Positions 56,165-64,000 of a stretch of 64,000 nucleotides of DNA are shown here, piece by piece. Position numbers and translations under genes: made by a program. The notes below the pieces were generated by a model. The model saw nothing but the letters and a program-made list of their open reading frames with translations. It ran no database searches and was not told the DNA's origin. How positions within the stretch are numbered: position 1 is the stretch's first letter; each line of letters starts with the position of its first letter. Origin of the DNA: Lachnospiraceae bacterium (GTDB lineage: Bacteria; Bacillota; Clostridia; Lachnospirales; Lachnospiraceae); assembly GCA_910574195.1 (NCBI GenBank), contig CAJTBF010000018.1, positions 1 through 64,000 on the forward strand, read 5' to 3'.

Positions 56165-56872
56165 ATGAATATTGCGTTAGTTCTGTCGGGAGGGGAAGGA
56201 AAGAGACTGGATTCGGATATCCCGAAACAATACATAAAAGTATGCGGCAGGCCGATTATTTTATATTGCCTGGAATGCCTGTGTGCCCATAAAGATATTC
56301 ATGGAATTCAGATTGCCGCAGGGGATATCTGGCAGGAAAGGATAAAGAAATGGATGCAAAGAATTGACACAGGAAAAAAGTTCAGAGGATTTTCCAGACC
56401 GGGGGCTACCCGTCAGCTGTCCGTTCTGCACGGACTGGAGGATATCGGAAGATATGCCGGGAAGGACGATTATGTGCTGATTCACGATGCCGCCAGACCG
56501 GTGCTCTCATCCGGGCAGATCACTTCCTGTCTGGATGCGGCCGGGAACCATGAGGGGGCAGTCCCTGTCCTGCCGATGAAGGATACTGTGTACCGCAGCA
56601 GGGATCAAAAAAGGATTACGGATCTGCTGGAAAGAAAGGAGATCTATGCAGGACAAGCACCGGAGGTATTCCGACTGGGGATTTATTATGAAGCAAACAT
56701 AAGGCTTCTGCCGGAACAGATTCTGCATGTGAATGGTTCTGCGGAACCGGCAGTTCTGGCCGGAATGGATATTGCCATGATTCCCGGAGACGAGGGGAAT
56801 TTTAAAATTACTACAAAGGCCGATTTAAAGCGTTTTCAGAGGCTCCAGGAGGAGAAAGAAAACATTCTGTAA
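56165..56872 (+). CDS. Cytidylyltransferase of the IspD/TarI family
   Basis: The 235-residue protein starts MNIALVLSGGEGKRLDSDIP, a variant of the AAGxGxRM nucleotide loop, and continues with KQYIKVCGRPII, DYVLIHDAARPVLS and the family-typical NFKITTKADL. It transfers CMP from CTP to a phosphorylated polyol or to methylerythritol phosphate. ispF lies only 2.3 kb downstream, which would fit IspD, but this gene is inside the glycan operon between an Rpe-like and a polyol-dehydrogenase-like gene, so TarI-type synthesis of a CDP-polyol is favoured. Confidence 0.8.
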   Translation: MNIALVLSGGEGKRLDSDIPKQYIKVCGRPIILYCLECLCAHKDIHGIQIAAGDIWQERIKKWMQRIDTGKKFRGFSRPGATRQLSVLHGLEDIGRYAGKDDYVLIHDAARPVLSSGQITSCLDAAGNHEGAVPVLPMKDTVYRSRDQKRITDLLERKEIYAGQAPEVFRLGIYYEANIRLLPEQILHVNGSAEPAVLAGMDIAMIPGDEGNFKITTKADLKRFQRLQEEKENIL

Positions 56873-57045
56873 AAGAGAAGAAGGACAGAAAAGCAGAAAG
56901 CAAAAAAGAAAACGAAAGGGAGAAGCAGGAAACGCGGGAGAAAAGTGGAAAATACAGGAAAAAGGAAGAAAACGCAGGAAAATAAGGAAAAGTATAGAAA
57001 AGGCAGAAAATACAGGGGAAAAGCGGAAAATGAGAGGAACGACAG
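56873..57045. repeat. Purine-rich low-complexity spacer with degenerate repeats
   Basis: About 170 bases are almost entirely A and G on the plus strand, with recurring units such as GAAAATACAGG and GAAAACGCAGG. It contains no gene. It separates the cytidylyltransferase from the dehydrogenase gene, the largest gap in the operon. Confidence 0.6.
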
Positions 57046-58140
57046 ATGAAAGCGTGGGTTTTACATGGGATTCGTAATATGAGACTGGAAACATGGGAGG
57101 ATCCAATGCCGGCAGACGGCGAGGTAGTCGTTGCGGTAAAAGCGGCGGGTATCTGCGGCTCAGATATTCCGAGGATATATGAGACAGGAGCACATATGCA
57201 TCCGCTGATTATCGGACATGAATTTTCCGGAATCGTGACCGGTTTAGGGGCGGGGGTGGATGTCGGATGGCTTGGAAAGCGTGTAGGTATTTCTCCGTTA
57301 ATCCCCTGCGGGAAATGTCTTTCCTGCCAGAAAAGGGCGTATGAAATGTGCAGGAATTACGACTATCTGGGTTCACGCAGGAACGGCGGATTCGCGGAAT
57401 ACGCGTCGGTACCGGCAGGAAATTTAGTGGAGCTGCCATCGCAGGTTACATTTGAGGAAGCCGCCCTGCTGGAACCAATGGCTGTGGCGGTCCATGCGAT
57501 GAGACGTGCCCGGATTTCTGTTTCCGATACAATCGTAATCTGCGGTCTTGGCACGATAGGACTTCTTCTTTTGATGTTTCTTTTGGAAAGAAAAAAGTTC
57601 GAAAAGGAAGTGTCCCGTCAATTTTCGGGAAAGATTCTTGCGATCGGCAATAAGGAATCTCAGAGAAGGATGGCTGTGAAGATGGGACTTCGTGAAGAGT
57701 ATTATTGTGACAGCAGTGCATATCCGGTTGGGAAATGGCTGACGGAACATACGGGCGGGAGAGGAGCCAATCTGTTTTTCGAGTGTGTCGGAAAAAACGA
57801 AACATTTGAACAGGCAGTGAATTATACGGCGGTGAGCGGCAAGGTGATTTTGGCAGGAAATCCTTATTCGGATATGAAACTCGACAGAGCCGTGTACTGG
57901 AAAATTTTAAGAAATCAGCTTACAATAAAGGGCACATGGAATTCTTCTTTTACAGATGACAGGAGAGATGACTGGCATTATGTAATGAACAGGCTTGTAC
58001 AGAAAAGGATTGCGCCAGTGGAATTGATTACCCACAGATTTTCTTTGGAAAGGCTGGCGCAGGGGTTGGAAATCATGCATGGCAAATCGGAGGATTATAT
58101 AAAAATAATGGTTGCGGTAAATAAAACAACAAGAAAATAA
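57046..58140 (+). CDS. Zinc-dependent medium-chain dehydrogenase (TarJ / polyol-phosphate dehydrogenase-like)
   Basis: The 364-residue protein has the MDR layout: catalytic-zinc ligands in GICGSDIPR (Cys37) and GHEFSG, structural-zinc cysteines CGKCLSCQKRAYEMC near 88-102, and an NAD(P)-binding fold around VICGLGTIGLLLLM near 165. It resembles galactitol-1-phosphate dehydrogenases and the TarJ ribulose-5-phosphate reductases. Next to an Rpe-like epimerase and a TarI-like transferase it most likely reduces a pentulose phosphate to the polyol phosphate that is then CDP-activated. It is last in the operon; no terminator was seen directly after it. Confidence 0.82.
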   Translation: MKAWVLHGIRNMRLETWEDPMPADGEVVVAVKAAGICGSDIPRIYETGAHMHPLIIGHEFSGIVTGLGAGVDVGWLGKRVGISPLIPCGKCLSCQKRAYEMCRNYDYLGSRRNGGFAEYASVPAGNLVELPSQVTFEEAALLEPMAVAVHAMRRARISVSDTIVICGLGTIGLLLLMFLLERKKFEKEVSRQFSGKILAIGNKESQRRMAVKMGLREEYYCDSSAYPVGKWLTEHTGGRGANLFFECVGKNETFEQAVNYTAVSGKVILAGNPYSDMKLDRAVYWKILRNQLTIKGTWNSSFTDDRRDDWHYVMNRLVQKRIAPVELITHRFSLERLAQGLEIMHGKSEDYIKIMVAVNKTTRK

Positions 58141-58208
58141 CTTCTTTTTTCCGGATTTAAAAAGTTTAATCACGCAAAAAAATCATACGAAAAAAATGTA
58201 AAAAGGTG

Positions 58209-58238
58209 TTGACATCTATATGGAAGTGATAGTATAAT
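58209..58238 (+). promoter_or_regulatory. Consensus promoter of the tRNA pair
   Basis: TTGACA (58209-58214) and TATAAT (58233-58238) are both perfect, with an 18-base spacer, about 45 bases before the first tRNA. Confidence 0.8.
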
Positions 58239-58282
58239 AGCAAAGCAAGTTGTAAAGAGACGGCTTGCAGAGAGAAAACTAT

Positions 58283-58355
58283 GGGGTCTTAGCTCAGCTG
58301 GGAGAGCATCTGCCTTACAAGCAGAGGGTCATAGGTTCGAGCCCTATAGGCCCCA
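58283..58355 (+). tRNA. tRNA-Val (anticodon TAC)
   Basis: A full cloverleaf can be drawn: acceptor GGGGTCT / AGGCCCC, D-arm GCTC...GAGC, anticodon stem TCTGC / GCAGA with loop CTTACAA (anticodon TAC, reads GTA), and T-arm ATAGG-TTCGAGC-CCTAT. The discriminator is A; CCA is not encoded. Confidence 0.95.
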
Positions 58356-58376
58356 TGAATTTTCGAGGTCAGATAT

Positions 58377-58450
58377 GGCGGAATAGCTCAGTTGGCTAGA
58401 GCACACGGTTCATACCCGTGGTGTCGCTGGTTCAAATCCAGTTTCCGCTA
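58377..58450 (+). tRNA. tRNA-Met, elongator type (anticodon CAT)
   Basis: The cloverleaf has acceptor GGCGGAA / TTCCGCT (first pair G-U), D-arm GCTC...GAGC, anticodon stem CACGG / CCGTG with loop TTCATAC (anticodon CAT) and T-arm CTGG-TTCAAAT-CCAG. The lack of three G-C pairs in the anticodon stem argues for elongator and against initiator tRNA. CCA is not encoded. Confidence 0.92.
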
Positions 58451-58456
58451 CTTGAG

Positions 58457-58490
58457 AGAAGAGTTTCGCAGGAGACTCTTCTTTTTCTTT
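58457..58490 (+). terminator. Terminator after the tRNA pair
   Basis: AGAAGAGT (58457-58464) pairs with ACTCTTCT (58475-58482) over a ten-base loop, followed directly by a long T-rich run. Confidence 0.85.
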
Positions 58491-58568
58491 TTAATCTGCT
58501 CTTTTTGTGGTACAATAAACGGGTAGCTTTCCGGAAGCGGGAAAGGGAGAGCAAAAAGTACGGAAGAT

Positions 58569-58655
58569 ACTAGAGTGTGTTTGAAAATCCAGCGTAAAAT
58601 CTGATGCAAATAGGGACAACATCTTGCAGAAAGCAATTTTCAACCACGCTCTAGT
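58569..58655. mobile_element. 87-base MITE-like element
   Basis: The ends ACTAGAGTGTGTTTGAAAAT and ATTTTCAACCACGCTCTAGT form a 20-base terminal inverted repeat with two mismatches around about 47 internal bases without a gene. The right end matches 18185-18204 in 19 of 20 bases, showing that the sequence is repeated in this genome. No target duplication was identified. Confidence 0.65.
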
Positions 58656-58698
58656 TCCCACGAAAGGGGCATACAATACAGAACGGAGGAAGCGAAGC

Positions 58699-59058
58699 AT
58701 GAGGAAGATCTGTTCCTGTTTGTTTCAAGTGCTGATCGGAATATATTTGATTTTTGTGGGCGGATATCTGGCTTACAGAATGTGGGAGGAACGGCCCGAA
58801 AATATAACATGGATGTGCGGAATTGCCGCTGTATTTGTGTTGACAGGAATGATATATCTGTTCCGGCGGGCGGGAAAGATGCTGGGAGGAAGAAAAGCCG
58901 GAAGAGAAGCAGAGCGGGAACCGGCGGAAGAACGGTCAATGGAAGGGCAGACAAAACTGCCGCTGCGGGATCCGTCTATCTTTCGGACAGCGCCGATGCC
59001 GGTGCTGGAAGAAGAGGAACCGGGCAGGTTCCCGGAGCGAAAAAGGAGACAGCGGTAG
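58699..59058 (+). CDS. Small membrane protein, 119 aa
   Basis: ATG 58699 lies 9 bases after GGAGG (58685-58689). Two membrane helices (about residues 7-28 and 38-57) are followed by a basic then acidic, proline-containing cytoplasmic tail of about 60 residues. No known domain is recognised. It precedes ispF by 50 bases and may be cotranscribed. The upstream MITE-like element ends 43 bases before the start and probably sits in its leader. Confidence 0.6.
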   Translation: MRKICSCLFQVLIGIYLIFVGGYLAYRMWEERPENITWMCGIAAVFVLTGMIYLFRRAGKMLGGRKAGREAEREPAEERSMEGQTKLPLRDPSIFRTAPMPVLEEEEPGRFPERKRRQR

Positions 59059-59108
59059 TCCGGTGTACGGCAGAGGATGAAAAAAGTCGGAAAAGAAGGA
59101 GAGAAAAC

Positions 59109-59660
59109 ATGCGGATAGGAATGGGATATGATGTTCACAGGCTGGCGGAGGATCGGGACCTGATTCTGGGAGGTGTGAAGATTCCTTATGAAAAAGGGCT
59201 TCTGGGACATTCGGATGCAGACGTATTGGTGCATGCCATTATGGATGCGCTTCTGGGAGCGGCGGCGCTGGGCGACATCGGAAAGCATTTTCCGGATACG
59301 GATTCCCGGTACAAAGGGATTTCCAGTCTTCTGCTGCTGAAGCATGTGGCAGAACTGCTGGAAGAGCATCGGTATATTGTGGAGAACATTGATGCAACGA
59401 TCATTGCGCAGCAGCCAAAGATGCGGCCGTATATAGAACAGATGCAGAAAAACATTGCGGATGTATTGGGCGTGTCTGTGGAACAGGTGAATCTCAAAGC
59501 GACGACGGAAGAGGGACTGGGATTTACCGGTACGGGGGAAGGAATTTCTTCCCAGGCAGTCTGTCTTCTGGAAAAGATCACGAATTACAGCAGCTATGAT
59601 GTGACGCCGGGAGAGAGGGCATGTGAGCATTGTACCGGATGTTTGCAGCGGGGAGAATGA
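59109..59660 (+). CDS. ispF: 2-C-methyl-D-erythritol 2,4-cyclodiphosphate synthase
   Basis: IspF forms the cyclic diphosphate in the non-mevalonate isoprenoid pathway. The 183-residue protein opens [15 protein letters not shown] with the metal-binding DVH motif, then [35 protein letters not shown] and [16 protein letters not shown], all diagnostic. A C-terminal extension of about 25 residues with CEHCTGC cysteines is longer than usual. AAGGAG precedes ATG 59109. It is followed after one base by the GNAT gene. Confidence 0.96.
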   Translation: MRIGMGYDVHRLAEDRDLILGGVKIPYEKGLLGHSDADVLVHAIMDALLGAAALGDIGKHFPDTDSRYKGISSLLLLKHVAELLEEHRYIVENIDATIIAQQPKMRPYIEQMQKNIADVLGVSVEQVNLKATTEEGLGFTGTGEGISSQAVCLLEKITNYSSYDVTPGERACEHCTGCLQRGE

Positions 59661-59661
59661 G

Positions 59662-60909
59662 ATGGAACTGCGAAAACTGGAATCCGGGGAACATCTGCGG
59701 ACAAGAGCACTGTGGGAAAGAATTTTTTTGGAAGATACGAAAGCTTTCCTGGATTATTACTATTTTCTGAAAACGAAAGAGAACGAGATTTATGTGGTGG
59801 AGGAAGAAGGGGAGATTTATGCCATGCTGCATTTGAACCCTTATCTTCTCCAGATAGAAGAGCATACCGCACGCTGCCACTATATCGTGGCCGTAGCGAC
59901 GGAAAAGACACATCGAAGACGGGGATATATGGGAAAGCTTTTGTGCCGCTCTATGCAGGAAATGTATGTGGGAAAGGAACCGTTTACATTTCTGATGCCT
60001 GCGTCGGAAGGAATTTATACTCCTTATGATTTTCGATTTGTGTACCGGCAGGAGCAAAGGGAGGTATCCCGGGGAGAAGAATCGAAAGAGTTGATGCAAG
60101 ACAGATGCAAAACAGGGGGGATTCGGGAAATGATACGGGCTTTCCCCTGTTTTTGGGACGAAGAGACGCACAGCATGACGGAATTTTCAGATGCCACGTT
60201 AGGGGACGCAGGAGAGATGGCGGCGTTTGTACAGCAACATTTTGCGGGACAATGGCAGGTCTGTGCGGTACGGGACGAGGTTTACTATCAGACGCTGCTC
60301 TTCGAACAGCAGAGTGAAAACGGCGGAATCTGCCTGATGCGGGATCAGGGGGAGCTGGTCGGTTTGTTTTTGTATGCGGAGGAAGACGAACCGGAGATTC
60401 GGGAACCATTGTTTCGGAAAGGGCGGGAAGCGGCATTTCATGCGATGCTGGAACATTTACTTGACGGTGGAAAAGAGAGGGTGTCGGTGTACGCCTGGGA
60501 GGCGGAAGAGATCCCGTCGGGGCAGAGGGAGTCCTGTAGTTTTCAGAAAAAAAGCGAACCTCTGATTATGGTGAGAATCCTGCATCTGGAAAGCCTGTTT
60601 TCCTGTATGGAGGTTCGTGCGGGAGAAAAATTGGACTGTTCCTTTGCGGTGGTGGATTCGTTTCTGCCGCAGAACAGTCGAATCTGGCATTTGTCGGGAG
60701 ACGGGGATACCGGGGAGAATGTACAGGTCAGAGAAACGGAGGATTCGGAAGGAGTCCTGACAATCGGAGCACTGACGAGTCTGTTGTTTGGATATCAGAC
60801 GGTGGAAGAGACCGGCAGGGAGGAGCATGTGATTCTGTCCGCACACCTGGCGGCAGAATTGGAGAAATTGCGGCCGCTTCGTTCGGTATGGCTGAACGAA
60901 ATCGTCTGA
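59662..60909 (+). CDS. GNAT acetyltransferase, Eis-like
   Basis: ATG 59662 begins one base after the ispF stop; the product has 415 residues. The N-terminal GNAT domain shows HYIVAVATEKTHRRRGYMGKLL, an acetyl-CoA-binding loop of the R/Q-x-x-G type, followed by a second GNAT-like half and a C-terminal sterol-carrier-like domain (LDCSFAVVDSFLPQ, LTIGALTSLLFGYQTVEE). This three-part layout matches Eis-type N-acetyltransferases, which acetylate amines including aminoglycosides in mycobacteria. The natural substrate here is unknown. Confidence 0.82.
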   Translation: MELRKLESGEHLRTRALWERIFLEDTKAFLDYYYFLKTKENEIYVVEEEGEIYAMLHLNPYLLQIEEHTARCHYIVAVATEKTHRRRGYMGKLLCRSMQEMYVGKEPFTFLMPASEGIYTPYDFRFVYRQEQREVSRGEESKELMQDRCKTGGIREMIRAFPCFWDEETHSMTEFSDATLGDAGEMAAFVQQHFAGQWQVCAVRDEVYYQTLLFEQQSENGGICLMRDQGELVGLFLYAEEDEPEIREPLFRKGREAAFHAMLEHLLDGGKERVSVYAWEAEEIPSGQRESCSFQKKSEPLIMVRILHLESLFSCMEVRAGEKLDCSFAVVDSFLPQNSRIWHLSGDGDTGENVQVRETEDSEGVLTIGALTSLLFGYQTVEETGREEHVILSAHLAAELEKLRPLRSVWLNEIV

Positions 60910-60984
60910 CTCAAATATCCAGACTGTTTTTATGTCAACATGTAAGAACTGTTTCAATGAGGTTAAAAAAGCAGGAGGTCGGAT

Positions 60985-61656
60985 ATGGGAATTCTCTCTT
61001 ATATAAGACAGGAAATTCAGGTAATCCGCGAACGGGATCCGGCAATCAAATCCAATCTGGAGGTATTGCTGTATCCAAGTTTCAAGGTGATTTTAAGTTA
61101 CCGTGTGGCACATAAACTATATCGCAGGAAACATTACTTTCTTGCCCGCTGGATTTCGCAGAGAGCGGCCAGAAAGACCGGAATTGAGATTCATCCGGGG
61201 GCGAGAATCGGGAAAGGGCTGTTCATTGACCATGGAAGCGGTGTGATCATTGGGGAAACGACAATTATCGGAGACAATGTGACGCTCTATCAGGGGGTGA
61301 CGCTGGGAGGAACCGGGAAGGAAAAGGGGAAGCGGCATCCTACGTTGAAAGACAATGTGATGGTCAGTGCGGGAGCCAAGATTTTGGGATCTTTTACCAT
61401 CGGGGAGAATGCCAAAATCGGGGCAGGTTCTGTCGTTCTGAAGGAAGTACCGCCCAACTGTACGGTGGTTGGCGTGCCGGGGCGTGTGGTGAAGATGGGA
61501 GATCAGAAGGTTCCGCGTGCCGACATGGATCAGATTCATCTGCCGGATCCGGTGCTGCAGGATATCCGGGAACTGCAGGATCAGAATGAAAAACTGAGCA
61601 GGCAGATGTCTGAACTGGAAAAGCGTCTGTGTGCACGGAAGAAAAAGCACCGGTGA
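60985..61656 (+). CDS. cysE: Serine O-acetyltransferase
   Basis: CysE acetylates serine as the first step of cysteine synthesis. The 223-residue protein has the helical N-terminus and left-handed beta-helix of hexapeptide repeats, with [20 protein letters not shown] carrying the catalytic His and [19 protein letters not shown]. The C-terminus ends in a coiled coil. GCAGGAGG precedes ATG 60985. It is directly upstream of cysS, a functional pairing seen across Firmicutes. No T-box leader was recognised. Confidence 0.95.
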   Translation: MGILSYIRQEIQVIRERDPAIKSNLEVLLYPSFKVILSYRVAHKLYRRKHYFLARWISQRAARKTGIEIHPGARIGKGLFIDHGSGVIIGETTIIGDNVTLYQGVTLGGTGKEKGKRHPTLKDNVMVSAGAKILGSFTIGENAKIGAGSVVLKEVPPNCTVVGVPGRVVKMGDQKVPRADMDQIHLPDPVLQDIRELQDQNEKLSRQMSELEKRLCARKKKHR

Positions 61657-61732
61657 AGAAGCAGGTTTTCCGGCAGGGAAAGGAAGAAGCAGGGAAAAAG
61701 GCAGGAAAGAGAAAGCGAGGAAGGAAAAGGAT

Positions 61733-63139
61733 ATGAAAGTATACAATACGATGTCAAAAGGAAAAGAAGAGTTTGTGCCGTTGGAAGAGGGAAAAGTGAA
61801 GATGTATGTCTGCGGCCCGACGGTATATAATCTGATCCATATTGGAAATGCCCGGCCAATGATCGTGTTTGACACGGTGCGCCGGTATTTTGAGTACAAA
61901 GGATATGAGGTGAATTTTGTATCCAATTTTACGGATGTGGATGATAAGATTATCAAAAAGGCGCTGGAGGAAGGAGTATCTTCCGAGGAAATTTCCAAAC
62001 GGTATATTGCAGAGTGCAAAAAGGATATGGAAGCAATGCATATAAAACCGGCTACGAAACATCCGCTTGCCACGGAAGAGATCGGCGGCATGATCGAACT
62101 GATCCGAACCCTGATCGAAAAAGGGTACGCCTATGAAAAGAACGGGACGGTGTATTACCGGACCAGGAAATTTCAGGATTACGGAAAGTTGTCTCACAAG
62201 AATCTGGATGATCTGCGTTCCGGAAACCGTTCTCTTCTTGTGACAGGAGAAGAGGAAAAGGAAGATCCGCTGGATTTTGTACTGTGGAAGCCGAAAAAGG
62301 AAGGGGAGCCTGCCTGGGCGTCTCCCTGGGGCGAGGGACGTCCGGGATGGCATATCGAATGTTCCGAGATGTCCAAAAAATATCTGGGGGAACAGATCGA
62401 TATTCATGCAGGTGGGGAAGATCTGATCTTTCCGCATCACGAGAATGAGATTGCCCAGAGCGAAGCGGCCAACGGAAAAGAATTTGCAAAATACTGGCTC
62501 CACAATGGATTCCTGAACATTGACAACCGGAAGATGTCAAAATCGCTGGGGAATTTTTTCACAGTTCGGGAGATTGGAGAAAAATATGATCTGCAGGTGC
62601 TTCGGTTCTTTATGCTGAGCGCCCATTACAGAAGTCCGCTGAATTTCAGCGCAGATCTGATGGAAGCGGCGAAAAACGGACTGGAAAGAATCTTGACGGC
62701 AGTAGAACATCTGAAATTCTTACAGGAGAGTGCATCCATAGAAGAGATACAGGCGCCGGAGAACGAAGCACTGGAGAAAATACAGAGCTATGTGACGGAT
62801 TTTGAGAAGGCAATGGAAGATGACTTTAACACAGCGGATGCAATTGCCGCCGTGTTTGAACTGGTAAAGTATGCCAACACCACGGCGGACGGAACATCCT
62901 CCAAAGCATATCTGGAGGCGCTTCTGGAGAAGATTGTCTGCCTGACAGATGTGCTGGGGCTTGTTGTGGAGAAAAAAGAGGAATTGCTGGATACGGAGAT
63001 TGAAGCGTTGATTCAGGAAAGGCAGAGGGCCCGGAAAGAAAAGAATTTTGCCCGTGCAGATGAAATTCGGGAGGAACTGCTGGAATTGGGGATTGTTTTA
63101 AAAGATACGCGAGAAGGAGTACAATGGAAGAGAGCATAA
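61733..63139 (+). CDS. cysS: Cysteine-tRNA ligase
   Basis: The start ATG 61733 follows AAGGAAAAGG; the protein has 468 residues. It shows the class I signatures [14 protein letters not shown] (HIGH variant) and KMSKSLGN (KMSKS). The zinc-site cysteines begin with MYVCGP and continue with the [10 protein letters not shown] region and [15 protein letters not shown]. The upstream spacer after cysE is purine-rich without a terminator, so cysE-cysS-mrnC-rlmB probably forms one operon. Its stop overlaps the mrnC start. Confidence 0.97.
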   Translation: MKVYNTMSKGKEEFVPLEEGKVKMYVCGPTVYNLIHIGNARPMIVFDTVRRYFEYKGYEVNFVSNFTDVDDKIIKKALEEGVSSEEISKRYIAECKKDMEAMHIKPATKHPLATEEIGGMIELIRTLIEKGYAYEKNGTVYYRTRKFQDYGKLSHKNLDDLRSGNRSLLVTGEEEKEDPLDFVLWKPKKEGEPAWASPWGEGRPGWHIECSEMSKKYLGEQIDIHAGGEDLIFPHHENEIAQSEAANGKEFAKYWLHNGFLNIDNRKMSKSLGNFFTVREIGEKYDLQVLRFFMLSAHYRSPLNFSADLMEAAKNGLERILTAVEHLKFLQESASIEEIQAPENEALEKIQSYVTDFEKAMEDDFNTADAIAAVFELVKYANTTADGTSSKAYLEALLEKIVCLTDVLGLVVEKKEELLDTEIEALIQERQRARKEKNFARADEIREELLELGIVLKDTREGVQWKRA

Positions 63140-63570
63140 GGACAGATTTCGGATGCTGCATCCAGGAAATGCTGCATCTGGAAGCCATGGACGCGAAGGT
63201 GTATTCTCCGCTTGTTCTGGCATATATCGGGGATTGTGTGTATGATCTGGTCATCAAAAGTATGGTGATCAGCAAAGGAAACAGGCAGGTGCATAAGCTG
63301 CATGAGGAGACCAGCAGTTATGTGCAGGCATCCGCACAGTCTCTGATGATGCGGGCCATGCAGGAACATCTGACAGCGGAGGAACACACGGTGTATCGCA
63401 GAGGGCGCAATACGAAACCGGTATCGGCTGCAAAGAATCAGTCGATTACGGATTACCGCAGAGCGACCGGATTCGAGGCGCTGCTTGGATATCTGTATCT
63501 GAACGGAGAATATGAACGTTTGTTGGAGCTGGTGAAGATTGGTCTGGATAGTATGGAGGGGCAGAAGTAA
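63124..63570 (+). CDS. mrnC: Mini-ribonuclease 3
   Basis: MrnC matures 23S rRNA ends. The 148-residue protein is a single RNase III catalytic domain without the double-stranded-RNA-binding domain: [17 protein letters not shown] with the acidic catalytic residue, and [23 protein letters not shown] with the signature Glu. The start overlaps the last codons of cysS by 16 bases, a tight translational coupling. The order cysS-mrnC-rlmB is typical of Firmicutes. Confidence 0.95.
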   Translation: MEESIRTDFGCCIQEMLHLEAMDAKVYSPLVLAYIGDCVYDLVIKSMVISKGNRQVHKLHEETSSYVQASAQSLMMRAMQEHLTAEEHTVYRRGRNTKPVSAAKNQSITDYRRATGFEALLGYLYLNGEYERLLELVKIGLDSMEGQK

Positions 63571-63573
63571 TCT

Positions 63574-64000
63574 ATGAAACAAAACGATACAAAAGAGTTA
63601 TCCAATCAGAGGAGCAGAGATATGGATCATCAGGAGCGCACGCTGTTGATCGAGGGAAGGAACGCGGTGCTGGAGGCTTTGCGTTCCTCCAGGCCTATGG
63701 ACAAGTTGTTTGTGTTGGACGGCTGCCAGGACGGGCCGATTCGTACCATCATCCGGGAGGCCAGGAAGAGAGACATTATTCTGCATTTTGTGGGAAAGGA
63801 ACGGCTGAATCAGATTTCCGCCACAGGCAAACACCAGGGTGTGATCGCCTGTGCCGCGGCTTATGCATATGCCCGGGTGGAAGATATGCTGGAACTGGCG
63901 GCAAAACGAGGCGAAGATCCGTTCTTGATTCTTCTGGATAATATTGAGGATCCTCATAATCTGGGGGCTATTATCCGAACCGCGAATCTGGCCGGGGCGC
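63574..64000 (+). CDS. rlmB: 23S rRNA 2'-O-methyltransferase RlmB (TrmH family), 5' part
   Basis: The gene begins 3 bases after mrnC and runs off the window after 142 codons. The N-terminal substrate-binding domain is visible (LIEGRNAVLEALRSSRPMDK, HQGVIACAAAYAY), followed by the start of the SPOUT domain (PFLILLDNIEDPHNLGAIIR, which contains the motif-1 Asn and Arg). RlmB methylates G2251 in 23S rRNA; YacO-type homologues of Firmicutes match this start. ATG 63622, after AGGAG, is an alternative start. Confidence 0.92.
   Translation, partial: MKQNDTKELSNQRSRDMDHQERTLLIEGRNAVLEALRSSRPMDKLFVLDGCQDGPIRTIIREARKRDIILHFVGKERLNQISATGKHQGVIACAAAYAYARVEDMLELAAKRGEDPFLILLDNIEDPHNLGAIIRTANLAGA

Noticed and set aside
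58782-59660. Longer ispF reading frame starting at 58782
   Set aside because: The added N-terminus is antisense-like shadow of the upstream membrane-protein gene; ATG 59109 has a ribosome site and the family N-terminus.
60910-61732. T-box leader upstream of cysE or cysS
   Set aside because: No T-box sequence or specifier hairpin was recognised; the spacers are short or purine-rich.

Overview
The window is a piece of a low- to mid-GC Firmicutes chromosome, most likely a gut Lachnospiraceae (Blautia/Dorea/Ruminococcus-type). The grounds are AGGAGG-type ribosome sites throughout, the cysE-cysS-mrnC-rlmB order, a clostridial single-chain PurL, a 1441-residue acyl-CoA dehydratase activase fusion and a lone ktrBA pair. 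No species is claimed.

Layout. 1-7.3 kb is the edge of a mobile element: the start of an IS transposase, the 3' remnant of a relaxase, a divergent small gene, a four-gene cargo operon (two unknown proteins, a double-AAA CbxX-type ATPase and a metallophosphatase) with its own promoter and terminator, and a DUF6061-like gene. 7.5-15.5 kb is chromosomal: queH, argH, asd, a C_GCAxxG_C_C protein followed by a metallo-beta-lactamase fossil, then ktrB, ktrA and an unknown membrane protein. 15.6-18.0 kb is a minus-strand MarR-regulated ABC-2 exporter. A decayed TnpV-like fragment follows. 18.6-21 kb holds a radical-SAM/DUF4130 DNA-repair pair behind a promoter bracketed by LexA-type boxes. 21-27 kb carries nfeD, an SPFH protein, a nuclease-helicase, an unknown protein, greA and a HAD phosphatase.

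27.3-30.6 kb is a decaying sugar-uptake/two-component locus: the binding protein has an in-frame TAG, the sensor kinase has lost its catalytic core by internal deletion, and only the response regulator is intact. 30.7-42.6 kb has the giant activase (minus strand), a rhomboid-like protein, pyk, a TIGR01906-type protein and purL.

43.0-58.1 kb is a 13-gene plus-strand surface-glycan locus between pseudogene debris (42.6 kb) and two tRNA genes (Val, Met; 58.3 kb). It combines a TagB/TagF-like transferase, two DXD glycosyltransferases, a WbsX-type protein, a radical-SAM enzyme, a 1000-residue iron-sulfur/FrhB/pyruvyl-transferase fusion, a PP-loop protein and an epimerase/cytidylyltransferase/dehydrogenase trio expected to make a CDP-activated polyol. 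Six of its proteins share one small Rossmann-type module joined to unrelated catalytic domains; this is the strongest candidate here for something undescribed.

58.6-64 kb returns to housekeeping: a small membrane protein, ispF, a GNAT protein, cysE, cysS, mrnC and the start of rlmB. All calls rest on reading the sequence and recall of families; no database search was run.
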